A stretch of DNA of 64,000 nucleotides, taken from Methylocapsa acidiphila B2. GTDB lineage: Bacteria; Pseudomonadota; Alphaproteobacteria; Rhizobiales; Beijerinckiaceae. The stretch covers positions 1,537,485 to 1,601,484 of the forward strand of contig NZ_KE386496.1 in assembly GCF_000427445.1 (NCBI RefSeq). The letters run 5' to 3'. The notes beneath the pieces are model-generated. The model saw only the letters and a program-made list of their open reading frames with translations, was not told the DNA's origin and ran no database searches. Positions 1 through 11,334 of this stretch are shown piece by piece (the first letter of the stretch is position 1; the number at the start of each line of letters is the position of its first letter). The position numbers and the translations under genes were made by a program.

Positions 1-1042
1 GCACGATCTGGCCATCGGTGATGGAGATCAGGTTGGTCGGGATATAGGCGCTGAGATTGCCGGCGTCGGTCTCGGCGATCGGCAGCGCGGTCAGGGAGCC
101 GCCGCCCTTTTCTTTGGAAAGTTTCGCGGCTCGTTCCAAAAGCCTTGCATGCACATAGAACACGTCGCCGGGATAGGCCTCGCGACCGGGCGACTGTCGC
201 GTGAGAAGGGCGATCTCGCGATGGGTGGCCGCGTGTTTGGTCATGTCGTCGACGACGACGAGAGAATGCTGGCCGCCGTCACGGAAATATTCGGCCATGG
301 TGAATCCGGCAAATGGCGCGATCCATTGCAGGCCGGGCGAGCTCGCGGCCGCCGCCACGACGACGATGCAGCGCTCCGATGCGGCGCCAGCCTGAATCGC
401 TTCGATCGCGCGCCGGACGCTCGAACTCTTCTGGCCGACCGCGACATAGACGCAGATGATGTCGCTCGCCTTCTGATTGATGATCGTATCCACGGCGATC
501 GTCGTCTTGCCGATAGCGCGGTCGCCGATAATGAGTTCGCGCTGGCCGCGGCCGAGCGCGAAGAGCGTATCGATCGCGAGAAGCCCGGTTTGAACAGGCT
601 GGGTGACGAGGTCTCGGTCGATGATGGCCGGCGCCGGGCGCTCGATCGGTTCCCATGTATCCGCGTCGATCGGCCCCTTGTCGTCGAGCGGGCGGCCGAG
701 CGGATCGACGACGCGGCCAAGCAGCGCCCGCCCCACAGGAACGCGCACCACGTCGCCGGTGCCGCGCACAGAGCCGCCGGCCTCGATTGCGTCCACATCG
801 TCAAGCAGCACGCAGCCGATCCGGTCACGTTCAAGCGCCTGAGCGAAGCCGAACTGACCCTTATCAAAAATCAGGAGTTCATCGAGCCGCGCATCGGGGA
901 GCCCGGAAACCAGCGCTATCCCGTCGCCTACTTCCTCGACCCTGCCGATCTGTTCGACCTGTGGACCGAGCGCGGCGGCGCCGAGCTTTGCCTTTGCATG
1001 CTCAAGCCACGCGTCCGCCGTCGCGCCAGGACCGCTTGTCAT
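1..1042 (-). CDS. atpA: N-ATPase alpha subunit, 3'-truncated by window edge
   Basis: Alpha subunit of the F1 sector of an N-type ATP synthase; it forms the hexamer with beta and carries the non-catalytic nucleotide sites. About 347 codons are visible and the C-terminal part lies beyond the left edge. The frame reads the alpha N-terminal barrel, the region [20 protein letters not shown] and the P-loop GDRAIGKT, then [10 protein letters not shown] and the [11 protein letters not shown]alker B stretch. The ATG at 1042 lies inside the end of atpF (41-nt overlap), so the two are translationally coupled. The order D-C-Q-R-B-E-F-A matches N-ATPase operons, in which gamma (atpG) follows alpha and a delta gene is absent. 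Identity is clear. Confidence 0.95.
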   Translation of the reverse strand, partial: MTSGPGATADAWLEHAKAKLGAAALGPQVEQIGRVEEVGDGIALVSGLPDARLDELLIFDKGQFGFAQALERDRIGCVLLDDVDAIEAGGSVRGTGDVVRVPVGRALLGRVVDPLGRPLDDKGPIDADTWEPIERPAPAIIDRDLVTQPVQTGLLAIDTLFALGRGQRELIIGDRAIGKTTIAVDTIINQKASDIICVYVAVGQKSSSVRRAIEAIQAGAASERCIVVVAAAASSPGLQWIAPFAGFTMAEYFRDGGQHSLVVVDDMTKHAATHREIALLTRQSPGREAYPGDVFYVHARLLERAAKLSKEKGGGSLTALPIAETDAGNLSAYIPTNLISITDGQIV

Positions 1043-1769
1043 GCGTCAGCTCCGCCAGGATTTTACTGAGATCCGCGCGCCAGCTATTGCTGACGACAAG
1101 GTGAGGGCCGTGCAGCTCCAACCCGGCGATGAGCGTCGGATCGACCTTGAAGGTAATCTCGGGACGAGCGCCAAACGCCTTGCCGATCAGCTCCCGATAG
1201 CGCGCCTGATTGGCCGGCTCGATCGGCGTCGCGCAGATCGCCTCGAGTTCGACGCCATTCGCCGCCACGGTCAGCCGCACTGGATCAGGCAAGGCCTGAA
1301 TCTCCTCGAGAAGCCACTCCAGGAAAGCGGCCTGAACGGCCGACCCGTCCAGGCGGGCGGCGAGGCGCTTCGCGATTTCGACAGCCAGACGGCTCGCCCG
1401 CTCGGCCCAGGCCTTTTCGGCCGCGTCTTTCTGTTTCTCGATGGCGACCTTCGCGGCGGCTTCAAGGGAGGCGGCCTCCCTCGCGGCCTCGTCAAGGCGC
1501 TCGGTCCGCGTCTCCTCCGCGGCCTGACGCGCAGCGGCCAGGATCGCCTCGCGCTCCCGCGCGAAGCCGGCGCGCGTTTGCTCGATCCCGGCGAGCGCCG
1601 CCGCGGCTTGACCGCGCTTGGCCTCGGCCTCGGTCAAAATCTGCTGCGTCTCGGCGCGACGCTGCTCGATCATGGCGGCGACCGGACGCCAGAAGAAATG
1701 CCCGAGCAGCCAAATCAGGATGACGACGTTGACGGTCTGGATGCCGAGCGTCCACCAATCGATCATCAT
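1002..1769 (-). CDS. atpF: N-ATPase subunit b
   Basis: Peripheral stalk subunit b, 255 aa, longer than ordinary bacterial b (about 160 aa), as is usual in N-ATPases where b also takes over the role of delta. One N-terminal membrane helix (about residues 8-28) is followed by a long Ala/Glu/Arg-rich coiled coil ([20 protein letters not shown] and onward). The last ~100 residues resemble the delta-like C-terminal domain ([19 protein letters not shown]). The gene starts 4 nt after the atpE stop and overlaps atpA by 41 nt. No delta gene occurs in the visible operon, which fits the b/delta-like reading. Confidence 0.9.
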   Translation of the reverse strand: MMIDWWTLGIQTVNVVILIWLLGHFFWRPVAAMIEQRRAETQQILTEAEAKRGQAAAALAGIEQTRAGFAREREAILAAARQAAEETRTERLDEAAREAASLEAAAKVAIEKQKDAAEKAWAERASRLAVEIAKRLAARLDGSAVQAAFLEWLLEEIQALPDPVRLTVAANGVELEAICATPIEPANQARYRELIGKAFGARPEITFKVDPTLIAGLELHGPHLVVSNSWRADLSKILAELTHDKRSWRDGGRVA

Positions 1770-1773
1770 GGCG

Positions 1774-2019
1774 TCATTTCAACAGCGGGTTGGCGAACAA
1801 CAGGAGCAGCGCGATCACAAGGCAATAGATCGCCATGGTTTCTATCATGGCGAGACCGACGAACAATGTGCGCGAGATCGTGTTGGCCGCCTCCGGTTGG
1901 CGCGCGATGGCGTCCATGGCGGCGGCCACCGCGCGCCCTTCGGCGAGCGCCGGGCCGATCGCCCCGAAGGAGACCGCCACTGCGGCCGAGAAGATGCTGA
2001 CGATGGCGAGCCAGTTCAT
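1774..2019 (-). CDS. atpE: N-ATPase c subunit (proteolipid ring)
   Basis: 81-aa hairpin membrane protein that forms the c-ring. Helix 1 covers about residues 3-27, the polar loop is ARQPEA (39-44), and helix 2 about 51-77. The ion-binding carboxylate is Glu60 in LAMIETMAIY. Gln41, Glu60, Thr61 and Tyr65 correspond to the Na+-coordinating pattern (Q, E, S/T, Y) known from Na+-translocating c-rings; the usual second Thr is Met62 here. Helix 1 has the N-ATPase-like GPALAEGRA with an extra acidic residue (Glu27). It overlaps the atpB stop by ATGA. Confidence 0.93.
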   Translation of the reverse strand: MNWLAIVSIFSAAVAVSFGAIGPALAEGRAVAAAMDAIARQPEAANTISRTLFVGLAMIETMAIYCLVIALLLLFANPLLK

Positions 2020-2714
2020 AAAGGAGTCCCTCGGCTGGATGGGTCTGGTCCGGATTGGGTTTCCCTGATCGCCCCGGCAATAAAGACCATCGCCAGGACA
2101 GCGAAAATATAGGCCTGCACCGCACCGGTCAGGAGATCGAGCGCCATCAGCGGGATCGGCACGAGAAGACCCGCGAGCGACAAGACAATGCCGATCACGA
2201 AGACGCCGCTCATCACATTCCCGAACAAGCGCACAAACAATGAGAACGTGCGCGTGAGGCTCTCGACGAAGTTGAGCGGGATCATGATCAGATTTGGCGA
2301 AGCGAAAGTCGCGAGATAGCCGGCGATTCCGCCGGCCCGTATACCGAACCAGATCACGGCGAGGAAGACGAGGAACGCGAGCGCGGCGTCGGTCTCGAGA
2401 CGCGCCGTCGGCGGTTCAACGCCCGGTATGAGCGCCGACCAGTTGGCGACAAAGATAAAGACGAACAATGTCCCGATGAAGGCGCGATATGGCGCGGGCT
2501 CCATCTGCATCGTCGCGCGGATCTGACTGTCCAGCGTGTCGACGATCAGCTCGAAACCCGCTTGCGCCCTTGACGGGACGAGCGACAGCCGACGGGTGAT
2601 GAGGATGCCGCCGATGACCAGCGCCGCCATGATCGCCCATGTCGTCACGACGCCGGCGGAGATCGGAACGGGACCCAGATGAAAGAGCGCGACGCCGCCG
2701 AGTGGCGACTTCAT
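2016..2714 (-). CDS. atpB: N-ATPase a subunit
   Basis: Membrane stator subunit a, 232 aa, forming the ion half-channels against the c-ring. The essential arginine is Arg162 in SLFVRLFGNVMSG, and the C-terminal helix has GAVQAYIFAVLAMVFI, both family hallmarks. An open frame extends further upstream, but the ATG at 2714 overlaps the atpR stop as ATGA and begins MKSPLGGVALFHLG, a plausible family start; the upstream extension would overlay atpR. Downstream it overlaps atpE by ATGA. Confidence 0.93.
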   Translation of the reverse strand: MKSPLGGVALFHLGPVPISAGVVTTWAIMAALVIGGILITRRLSLVPSRAQAGFELIVDTLDSQIRATMQMEPAPYRAFIGTLFVFIFVANWSALIPGVEPPTARLETDAALAFLVFLAVIWFGIRAGGIAGYLATFASPNLIMIPLNFVESLTRTFSLFVRLFGNVMSGVFVIGIVLSLAGLLVPIPLMALDLLTGAVQAYIFAVLAMVFIAGAIRETQSGPDPSSRGTPL

Positions 2715-3016
2715 GACGCCGCATCCATCGCGCCGCGCATGACGAGCCAACGGCCGAGGAGCACGCCGAGCGCGGTCATGAGCAGCGGCGGGGCGCCTTC
2801 CAGACTCGCAGCTATAAGCAGCGCGCCCAGAAGCGCCATGCGGCCAATCATCAGGCCGATCGCCGTCATCGCGCGACCGCCCGAAGCAAACAACCGGGCG
2901 TTCCACATCAAAGCGTGAAAATAAACGAAGCCCAGTCCAGCCCCGGCGCCGAGATGCGCCAAGAGGCCGAGGGCCCACGCCCACGCAGGAAGGCTATTGA
3001 AAGCAAGAAAGCTCAT
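2711..3016 (-). CDS. atpR: N-ATPase AtpR subunit
   Basis: Small membrane protein of 101 aa with three predicted helices (about residues 10-33, 42-66 and 72-92). AtpR is found only in N-ATPase operons and is thought to help c-ring assembly or ion specificity. I chose the ATG at 3016 (MSFLAFNSLPAWAW) because it forms an ATGA overlap with the atpQ stop; an in-frame ATG at 3121 would overlap atpQ by over 100 nt. The call rests on position between Q and B, size and hydrophobic pattern rather than on a motif. Confidence 0.8.
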   Translation of the reverse strand: MSFLAFNSLPAWAWALGLLAHLGAGAGLGFVYFHALMWNARLFASGGRAMTAIGLMIGRMALLGALLIAASLEGAPPLLMTALGVLLGRWLVMRGAMDAAS

Positions 3017-3302
3017 GCGCCCTGTATCCATTTCCAGGCGGACCAGCATCCGAGCGCAACCCCGAGCATCAAGAGCGGCGCCGTATAGAAGAGTCCGGAG
3101 TTGAACATTTGGTCGAGCCAACGACCGACGAAGACGCCGATCAATATTGGCGCGACGATGATCCAGCCGAGCACGCCGATCTGGGCCAGACGCCGGGCGA
3201 CCGAATCATCGCCTTCACGCAGCCAACGTTTGTGGCGTTCATTGCGCAGTTGAACGCTTTTCACCAGGGGGTCCTTCTCATTTGGCTCTGGCTCCGGCAT
3301 GG

Positions 3303-3306
<4 letters not shown>
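3013..3306 (-). CDS. atpQ: N-ATPase AtpQ subunit (AtpI-like)
   Basis: 97-aa protein with a charged N-terminal ~45 residues and two membrane helices (about 43-62 and 72-92) in the AtpI pattern GWIIVAPILIGVFVGRWLD. AtpQ replaces AtpI in N-ATPase operons and is believed to assist c-ring assembly, possibly with Mg2+ handling. ATGA overlaps link it to atpC before it and atpR after it. Confidence 0.85.
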
Positions 3307-5206
<1,900 letters not shown>

Positions 5207-5276
5207 CTAAACCCAAAAATAGCATATTCGCGATGTCCGTTCACGACGCTGCTATCCTGACCCACTAGGTTCGTAT

Positions 5277-5317
5277 TTTATACCAGCCCCCTAAAACGAT
5301 ATATTGATCCAGCTCAA
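5277..5317 (-). promoter_or_regulatory. Candidate FNR/FixK class II promoter for atpDCQRBEFA
   Basis: On the + strand TTGATCCAGCTCAA occupies 5304-5317, one mismatch from the FNR/FixK consensus TTGAT-N4-ATCAA. Reading towards atpD on the minus strand, a -10-like TATAAA lies at 5282-5277. This would place transcription start near 5270 and the site centre about 41 bp upstream, the spacing of FNR-type class II activation. Sequence match and spacing are seen; regulation is inferred. Confidence 0.6.
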
Positions 5318-5439
5318 TCTTTGTTGACGCCTGCAACGTCCGACGGTTCGGCATGCGCCTTAGCCCATCTAAGTCTATCCGTCAGCTTAAGTACACGCGC
5401 CCGGATCTGGATCCTCGCATTTGTCAACAGGACTTCGCG

Positions 5440-6594
5440 GGCCATTTTTCGGCTCTGACGCATATTTGCTAAAGGCGATCAGCTACCCCGCGGCGATCAG
5501 TCGGGCTTGAAGCAGATCGATCTTGGCGCGCCCGTACGTCTGGCATTTGATGAGTTTCAGACGAGTGATCTTTCCCTCCGTCTGTCCATTGGACCAGGGC
5601 GAGATGATCGCATCTCGGATAGCGGCGCGATCTTTCTCAACACCATTGGCGAAAGATCCAACAAGGGTTCCCTTTCCAGCTTCGAGCCACGCATCCAGCT
5701 TGGCAGCCGCCTTTGATCGGATCATGGACTGGAACTCCATGATGTTCTCGTGAGCGACAACCAGATCCTGGACATTTCCTTCAATGGCCGCTGCCAGAAT
5801 GGCTTCAGACTTTGTCAGGTCGTCACGGGCTGACGTCATTAGACGGGCGATGATCCGAGCTGACGGCGTTCGCGCCAGCGCGTTTTGACCCGCCTTTTCT
5901 GCAAGCCGTCGGCGCTGCGCCCATTGCGACACCACGCCGCTCCGCCCGGGAAAGCCCGCCGCACGCATGTCGCGCCAAAGCGCCAGCGCATTGCGCTCCC
6001 CTTGCTCCCAGCGATCTTTCAGCCAGGGCGACCAGCTATCCAGCGAACTGGGCCTTGTCCGGAAGACATCCGTCCGCTGGCCGCGCAGGACGTCCCGAAC
6101 AAGCTTGCGGCTGTGTCCCGTCTCCCTCACGATTTGCCTGATGGCGGCGCCTTGCTTCGACATTTTCAGAATGGCCTCATTGTCTCCTGCCGACGCAGAT
6201 ATCCCTCGTACTGGAGGCGCTCAGCACAGGTGAGAAGCTTGGGGTCGATGACGCTGCTGCCAATGACCCTCCTGATCTGCCGCATAGATTTGCCGACCGC
6301 ATCGAGAAAGGCTCGGCTCGAGTTCTCCAAGAGATGCCAACGATCCGCGACTTGCTCAGCATGCGGCAAGGCTTTGGCGATGGCCTCGCCGTAGCCGCCG
6401 CCCCGGTCTCGGGCGACCGTAACTATTGAAGGCCGCTCAGCCAGCCACGCCCGAGAGGTGTCCAGCGCGCGATCTGGCAATAACGTCACGGGGCGACGGC
6501 GCTCAAGATCGCAGACGATCGTTCCATAGGTCTGACCTCGACGAAACGCGAAGTCGTCAATGCCGAGGCCCGGCCCAAGGATCGTCCAACGCAA
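5440..6594 (-). pseudogene. ISL3-family transposase, 5'-truncated and frameshifted
   Basis: Two open segments, 6594-6166 and 6163-5483, are one DDE transposase of the ISL3 family. Seen are GIDDFAFRRGQTYGTIVCDL (first catalytic Asp), VTVARDRGGGYGEA (second), and the C-terminal YGRAKIDLLQARLIAAG. Around 6180 one base is missing: restoring it turns RRQETMRPF-stop into a continuous reading through ETNEAILKMSKQG. The N-terminal zinc-finger and HTH region (about 150 aa in the family) is lost at a sharp junction near 6590. A probable outer end, GGCTCTGACGCATATTTG, starts near 5450. The element is dead and is a remnant of the mobile region that follows. Confidence 0.85.
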
Positions 6595-7026
6595 GCACCA
6601 GCCGGTTCGCCGGAATCGGCGCGGCGGCTTTTCGCCATGGCACAGGCGATCGCCGGCACAATCGTGGAAACCTATTTGCGCAAACGGGGCATCATGGCTT
6701 TACACGGAACCAAAAGCCTCCGCTTTCATCCCCGCTGCTACTATCGCCCGGACGCCTATTCATCGACCGAGACTTGGCCGGCAATGATCGCGGCGGTCAC
6801 CGACCTTGATGGCAATACCACAGGGGCGCATCGCACCTGGCTCGACCCGTCGGGGCGGGATAAAGCTCCAATCGACACGCCGCGGCGCGCGATGGGCAAT
6901 CTCCTGGGCAACGCGGGTGCAGATCGCTCCCGAAGACGTCGCCAGCTTCATGGAGCTGCCAGCAAAGGCCGGAACGGAGAGATGAGGCAAGCTGCGGCGC
7001 AGATCTCATGTCGCTTCGGATCGTGA
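6590..7026 (+). pseudogene. Fragment of plasmid Toprim/primase-like protein (DUF7146-like)
   Basis: The frame reads SPESARRLFAMAQAIAGTI, ETYLRKRGIMALHGTKSLRF, HPRCYYRPDAYSSTETWPAM and GNTTGAHRTWLDPSGRDKAP. This is the zinc-ribbon-to-Toprim linker region of the large primase/helicase-like proteins carried by alphaproteobacterial plasmids and ICEs, recalled from the family rather than searched. Both ends are gone: the 5' side is cut where the ISL3 fragment begins, and the homologous reading stops after about 115 codons (near 6915), followed by unrelated frame to the stop at 7026. No Toprim catalytic residues remain. It is a decayed remnant. Confidence 0.65.
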
Positions 7027-7305
7027 CGCAGCCTCCCTGTTTTGTCGGAGAGGACCGCGCCCACGGCCATCCCAGATGGCGATCGGGCGGCAAACGGCCC
7101 GGCCTGGCAATGGCTGCACCCGATTCTTTTCCGCCGCGCGGCGAGCCGCGCTTTGCATCGCAAAGCAAAACAATCGGGCTTCGCCATCCTACGCTGACGC
7201 TTCGGCCCTCCGCTTCGCTGCGGGTGCAGGTCTGGTCCGCCCACCGCCTTTCGTCGCCATGAAGGCCGCGATGGGCGAGGCCGATCCGACGAAGGAACGC
7301 ACCCA
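7027..7305. other. Intergenic stretch in the decayed mobile region
   Basis: About 280 bases between the primase remnant and the DUF2493 remnant. I see no gene, RNA or strong hairpin. The protein-like text in several frames comes from high GC only. Confidence 0.5.
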
Positions 7306-8235
7306 TGACCACAAACCACGACGATGCCGGCTTTGAGCCGCCGAATCCCCGACCGAACACGTCCTCTCTGAACTCCAGCTCTACGGCTATCGCCCTTTCC
7401 AGGACGAGCCCGACCCGAGGCCGCTGCCCGACGCGCAGGTGATCGCCGGCAGCATCGCCGATATTTTCGACGCCCTCGTTGTCGCCTTGGGCAACACGCG
7501 CCTCGAGCCTGACCTGGAAGATCTGCTCTGGTCGACCGTCAATCTCTTCCACCGCGCCGTGGGCCGGATCGAGCGCGAACTCGACGACAACGAGCAGGCG
7601 CAGCGGCGCAGCCAGAAAGAGCAGGACGGCTCGGAAATCCGCTCGATCGAGCTCGAGCGCCTTGCCGCCCAGGGCATGACGCTGATCGAACGCCGCGACG
7701 CCATGGAATTTTTCCGCGACCAGGCCGCCGACCAGTTCGAGCGGCACATCGGCTCATCCTGGCGGCCACGCTCGGGATCGATGGTCAATCGCCGCGCGCT
7801 CACTTCGGCGATGATCGACAGCCGGGATTTCCTCGTCGCTAGGCGCCGGGCCGAAAACGAGGTGCTATTGCCCGCAGGACCCAAGATCGCCTTCACCGGC
7901 GGGCTCGACTTCAACGATCATCGCGCGATCTGGGACAGACTCGACAAGGTCCTTGCCAAGCATCCCGACATGGCGCTGCTGCACGGCGGCAGCCCGAAAG
8001 GCGCCGAGCGCATCGCCGCCTGCTGGGCCGACAATCGCAAAGTCCCACAGATCGCCTTCAAGCCCGACTGGACCAAGCACTCCAAGGCCGCCCATTCAAA
8101 TGAAACGACGCGATGCTCGAAGTCCTGCCGATCGGGGTCATGGTCTTCCCTGGCACGGGCATTCAGGAAAATCTCGCCGACAAGGCGAGGAAGCTAGGAA
8201 TTCCAGTTTGGAAGTTCGCCGACGGCGGCGCGTGA
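7306..8235 (+). pseudogene. DUF2493 (SLOG-fold) plasmid protein, frameshifted twice
   Basis: The start MTTNHDDAGFEPPNPR is at 7306. One base is missing near 7353; in the restored frame it continues TEHVLSELQLYGYRPFQDEP into the long open frame from 7439. That frame carries the DUF2493 core KIAFTGGLDFNDHRAIWDRL and LLHGGSPKGAERIAACWA, a nucleotide-binding SLOG-like Rossmann fold with the GGSPKGAE phosphate loop. Near 8098 a second shift plus an in-frame TGA breaks it again, yet the natural end MLEVLPIGVMVFPGTGIQEN to WKFADGGA is still readable to the TGA at 8233-8235. It is a typical cargo gene of alphaproteobacterial plasmids and ICEs, now inactive. Confidence 0.8.
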
Positions 8236-8648
8236 GGGCCGCCAGCTCGCAAGTCAAACGGACTGATAGGCTCAAAGCCCGTCCCCCTTTTGGCGCTAGG
8301 GCAGGAGTTGAAACGAAGGGAAGCTTGGCTAAACACGCGATTGATGACTGCTCGGCGCCCATGTACGTCGTTCACGAGCCTAACTACCCCTTCTCAATAC
8401 CGGTCGTTCGTTCAACGGGTTCCTGGCCTAATGGGACCCGCCTCAGAAGCCTCGCGATCGCCACGGTCGAAGGGCTCGGTTTGACCCGAAACGTACCGTG
8501 TGATTGCTAGATCGTGCTCTCCCCCGACGATTTTGCGCCTGAGGTCTTGAAATCGCCCATCGCCGAGAAATTTCGTTCGGGGACCGGCGGCGCGAGCCGA
8601 TACGCCCACGTCCGTTGGCCGCGCTACATCATCAGCCAGGCAGCATTC
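8236..8648. other. Non-coding gap, remnant DNA
   Basis: About 410 bases. Short open frames exist on both strands but none has a ribosome-binding site or a recognisable family. It probably belongs to the decayed mobile DNA on its left. Confidence 0.4.
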
Positions 8649-10277
8649 CTACTCGATCCAGACCTCGACCCGACGGTTCTTGGCCTTGCCGGCGTCATCG
8701 TCGTTGCAAGCGACCGGCGCGAGATAGGACAGCGACTTGATATTTGCGCGGGGCACCGACACATTTTGCTGGACCAGAAGCCGCGCCACAGATTCGGCGC
8801 GCCGCGCCGCCAAATCGTCATTTGTAGCCCAGCCGCCATCTGAATCGGCGAAGCCGACCAGGAGGAATTTGCGCCGACTATTTTCCGGGGCGGTCAAATA
8901 ACGCGCCAATCGTTCGATATCCTGGAGCGCGCGATTGTCGAGATCCGCGCTGGCGTGGCGGAAGCGGAACTCCATGGTCGTGCGGCGCATGTGCGTCATG
9001 GCTTGGGCGAAACCGCGCAACGGCGTCGATGGAATCGTCTTGTCTGTGCCAAGGCCGAGGGTCGGTTTGTCTTGAACGCTCTTGGCCCAGTCCTGTTGCG
9101 CCTGGGGAGGCTGAAATTCAATCGCCAGACTGACGAATTCATTGTCAGCGATGATCGGCTGCGCGTCGTCGGACAGGGCAAAACGCAGGATATTGGAGGC
9201 TTCCGCCACGCTTGGAGTTCCCGCCGTATAGAGGAACAGGCGGCGCGCCAGCGGATATTCTTCGCTCTTCACCGCGAATCGCGTGGCCGAACTGGTCAGG
9301 CCGCAGGCTGAGTCAATATCGAGCGCGCGATTGCCCTTGCCGACATAAGGCAAGGCGATGAAGCCGATGCCGCCAGGATCCTTGCCCGCGCCCTCCACAA
9401 GCAATTCGCTGGATTCGAATTTTTTCGCCTCGGGCGAAATTTTGAGATTGAGCGGATCGAGGACCAGGGATTTGAAAGTGTCGAACGTCCCGGATTTGTC
9501 GTCGCGCCGGTAGAGGACAATCGGCAGATCGGCGCCGCCGACATCGCGCCAATTGGTGATCTGGCCAGCGAAAACTCGCCCGATCTGCTCCAGCGTCAGT
9601 TTCCGCACCGGATTTTGCGGATTGACGATCACCGCCAGGCCGTCCAGCGCCAGAACATGCTCGTTTTCCTGAGCATAAGCGTCGATATTCAAGGTTTGCT
9701 TCAGCAAATCGGCTTCTTGTTGTTTGAGCTGGCGCGAAGCCATGCCGATCTGAGCCTTGCCCTCGGCCAAGCCTTTCGCCGCGGTGCCTGAGCCGTGCGA
9801 TTGGAAATCGATCACCGCCTTGGCGGCGGAGCCGTTGACGAGAGTAATCTCCATTTCTTCCGGCTTGCCCAATTTGGTCACCGGCGCCGCGCCATAGGCC
9901 TTGCGCGCATAGGCTTCGATCAGGGAGGGCATGAGCCGCTCACCAATCGTGTTTGACCCGTGAATGCCGAATTGCGCCGCCGCGGAGATTGGCGCCGGCC
10001 CTGAATTGGGCGGAAGTTGCGGCGCCGGCACGCAATTGCAGGGATCGACATTGACGCTGCAGACCTTTGTCGCCGGATATTCGAGCGGCGACGCGGCCCC
10101 AGGCACATAGAGCAGGAATTTGCCGTCCTTGGTCTCGAAGCGTTCGGCGCCGACCTTCGTGCCGTCGGTGAAACAAAAAATTGTCTTGGCCGTCTGCGCC
10201 GCGCCCGGTGACAGCGCCATGGCGTAAACCGCGAAAGCCAGAACTGAGGCGCGGACGAAAAAGTAATTGGGCGTCAT
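8649..10277 (-). CDS. Periplasmic PstS-like / OmpA-domain fusion protein
   Basis: 542 aa. The start at 10277 is set by TTTGGAGG seven bases upstream; MTPNYFFVRASVLAFAVYAM begins a signal peptide ending near SPGAAQ. A short Cys-containing N-terminal region (residues ~25-80) is followed by a phosphate-binding-protein-like fold: GIHGSNTIGERLMPSLIEAY, VNGSAAKAVIDFQSHGSGTA, and LTLEQIGRVFAGQITNWRDV. The last ~120 residues are an OmpA-type peptidoglycan-binding domain (LLVGFADSDGG, NDDLAARRAESVARLL, NRRVEVWIE). It is therefore probably a ligand-binding protein tethered to the cell wall. No Pst permease is nearby. It is divergent from the next gene and starts the srf-type island; the ligand is unknown. 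Confidence 0.85.
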   Translation of the reverse strand: MTPNYFFVRASVLAFAVYAMALSPGAAQTAKTIFCFTDGTKVGAERFETKDGKFLLYVPGAASPLEYPATKVCSVNVDPCNCVPAPQLPPNSGPAPISAAAQFGIHGSNTIGERLMPSLIEAYARKAYGAAPVTKLGKPEEMEITLVNGSAAKAVIDFQSHGSGTAAKGLAEGKAQIGMASRQLKQQEADLLKQTLNIDAYAQENEHVLALDGLAVIVNPQNPVRKLTLEQIGRVFAGQITNWRDVGGADLPIVLYRRDDKSGTFDTFKSLVLDPLNLKISPEAKKFESSELLVEGAGKDPGGIGFIALPYVGKGNRALDIDSACGLTSSATRFAVKSEEYPLARRLFLYTAGTPSVAEASNILRFALSDDAQPIIADNEFVSLAIEFQPPQAQQDWAKSVQDKPTLGLGTDKTIPSTPLRGFAQAMTHMRRTTMEFRFRHASADLDNRALQDIERLARYLTAPENSRRKFLLVGFADSDGGWATNDDLAARRAESVARLLVQQNVSVPRANIKSLSYLAPVACNDDDAGKAKNRRVEVWIE

Positions 10278-10568
10278 TTGCGCCTCCAAATACCGGGCGC
10301 TTCGCCCGACCATTCTGGGGATATTGCGAGTGGTTTCGTGAATGGCCAACGAAAAATTCTTCAGCGACGGTATTGGCCAATTACTACGTTTCGATGACGT
10401 CGATCATATCTTTAGCGCCACTACTCAAGGGGTCCGCAATAGCGTATCTATAGGGGAGAGCCGGGGCGGCGGCCGAGCGTGGCGCGGTGGCTTGATTTGT
10501 CCCCCGGCCAAGCCGTTTGCGACCGCCGCAGAGCCGAGGACGTCGATCGCGAGAGGGGGAGCCAGGCC

Positions 10569-11273
10569 GTGCCATCCGTCGCCTCCAGACGGTTCATTTG
10601 GGCGCTTGCCGCCGTTCTACTCTTAGCCGTCGGCTTCGTATTGTTGCGAGCCTGCGATCTCGAGATTTTCCCTCTTTACGGGCATAGATATTGCGCTGCT
10701 CCGCGCTCCGAGGCCCTTGCGGCGGAACGTTCACGCAATGCGGCCATGCAGGCGGAATTGCGCCAGGCGGAATTGACCTTAGCGCAAAAACCGAAATGCG
10801 CGCAGCCTCAGCCCCTGCCCCTGCCCCTGCCCCAACCCCAACCGCACCCGCTGGACCCGGAGAAACTGAAAGTGCCGAAGAAACTCTCCGAATTGCGCGG
10901 CTGTTGGGAATCCGTGCGCGGCGACATCTCGATCGTCTCCGATGACGCCGAACAACGGCCGATCGGCAAAGTCCGCGAGTGCTATTGTTTTGGCGGCAAT
11001 GGCCGCGGCATCATCAAATTGCTCTACACCAACGGCGTGAAATGCCGGGCGCCGATCATGGCGCGGCTGGACAGCGACAAATTGCGCATGGCCTATCCGA
11101 AATTTAGCTGCCTGTTCGTTGGCAAGGACTGGGGCTTGGTGCCGGCCGACATCACCTGTGAAAACGGCGACGATCCGAACGGCGCCACATGCACCACCTA
11201 TGGCCATGGCCAGACCCGGTCGGTGACGACGGAGCAATATCGGCGCGTCGAGCAAGATCATTGCGGAAATTGA
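10569..11273 (+). CDS. Membrane-anchored protein with SrfA-like C-terminal domain
   Basis: 234 aa from the GTG at 10569, chosen because AGGGGGAG lies seven bases upstream and it puts the membrane helix (about residues 9-29, FIWALAAVLLLAVGFVLL) near the N-terminus; an upstream GTG at 10479 is possible. After the helix come a short coiled stretch, a Pro/Gln linker (about 80-97) and a Cys-rich globular domain with LRGCWESVRGDISI, VRECYCFGGNGRGIIKLLY, CLFVGKDWG and DITCENGDD (about eight Cys, implying periplasmic disulphides). The GCW...YCF.GNG pattern recalls the C-terminal domain of SrfA proteins; I recognise it only loosely. It probably works with the SrfB/SrfC genes downstream. Confidence 0.6.
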   Translation: MPSVASRRFIWALAAVLLLAVGFVLLRACDLEIFPLYGHRYCAAPRSEALAAERSRNAAMQAELRQAELTLAQKPKCAQPQPLPLPLPQPQPHPLDPEKLKVPKKLSELRGCWESVRGDISIVSDDAEQRPIGKVRECYCFGGNGRGIIKLLYTNGVKCRAPIMARLDSDKLRMAYPKFSCLFVGKDWGLVPADITCENGDDPNGATCTTYGHGQTRSVTTEQYRRVEQDHCGN

Positions 11274-11334
11274 CGTCATGCCTTCGGTGTTTTGGATTGG
11301 CGTTTGATGGAGCGGGTTCAGTCTAATCGGGCCG

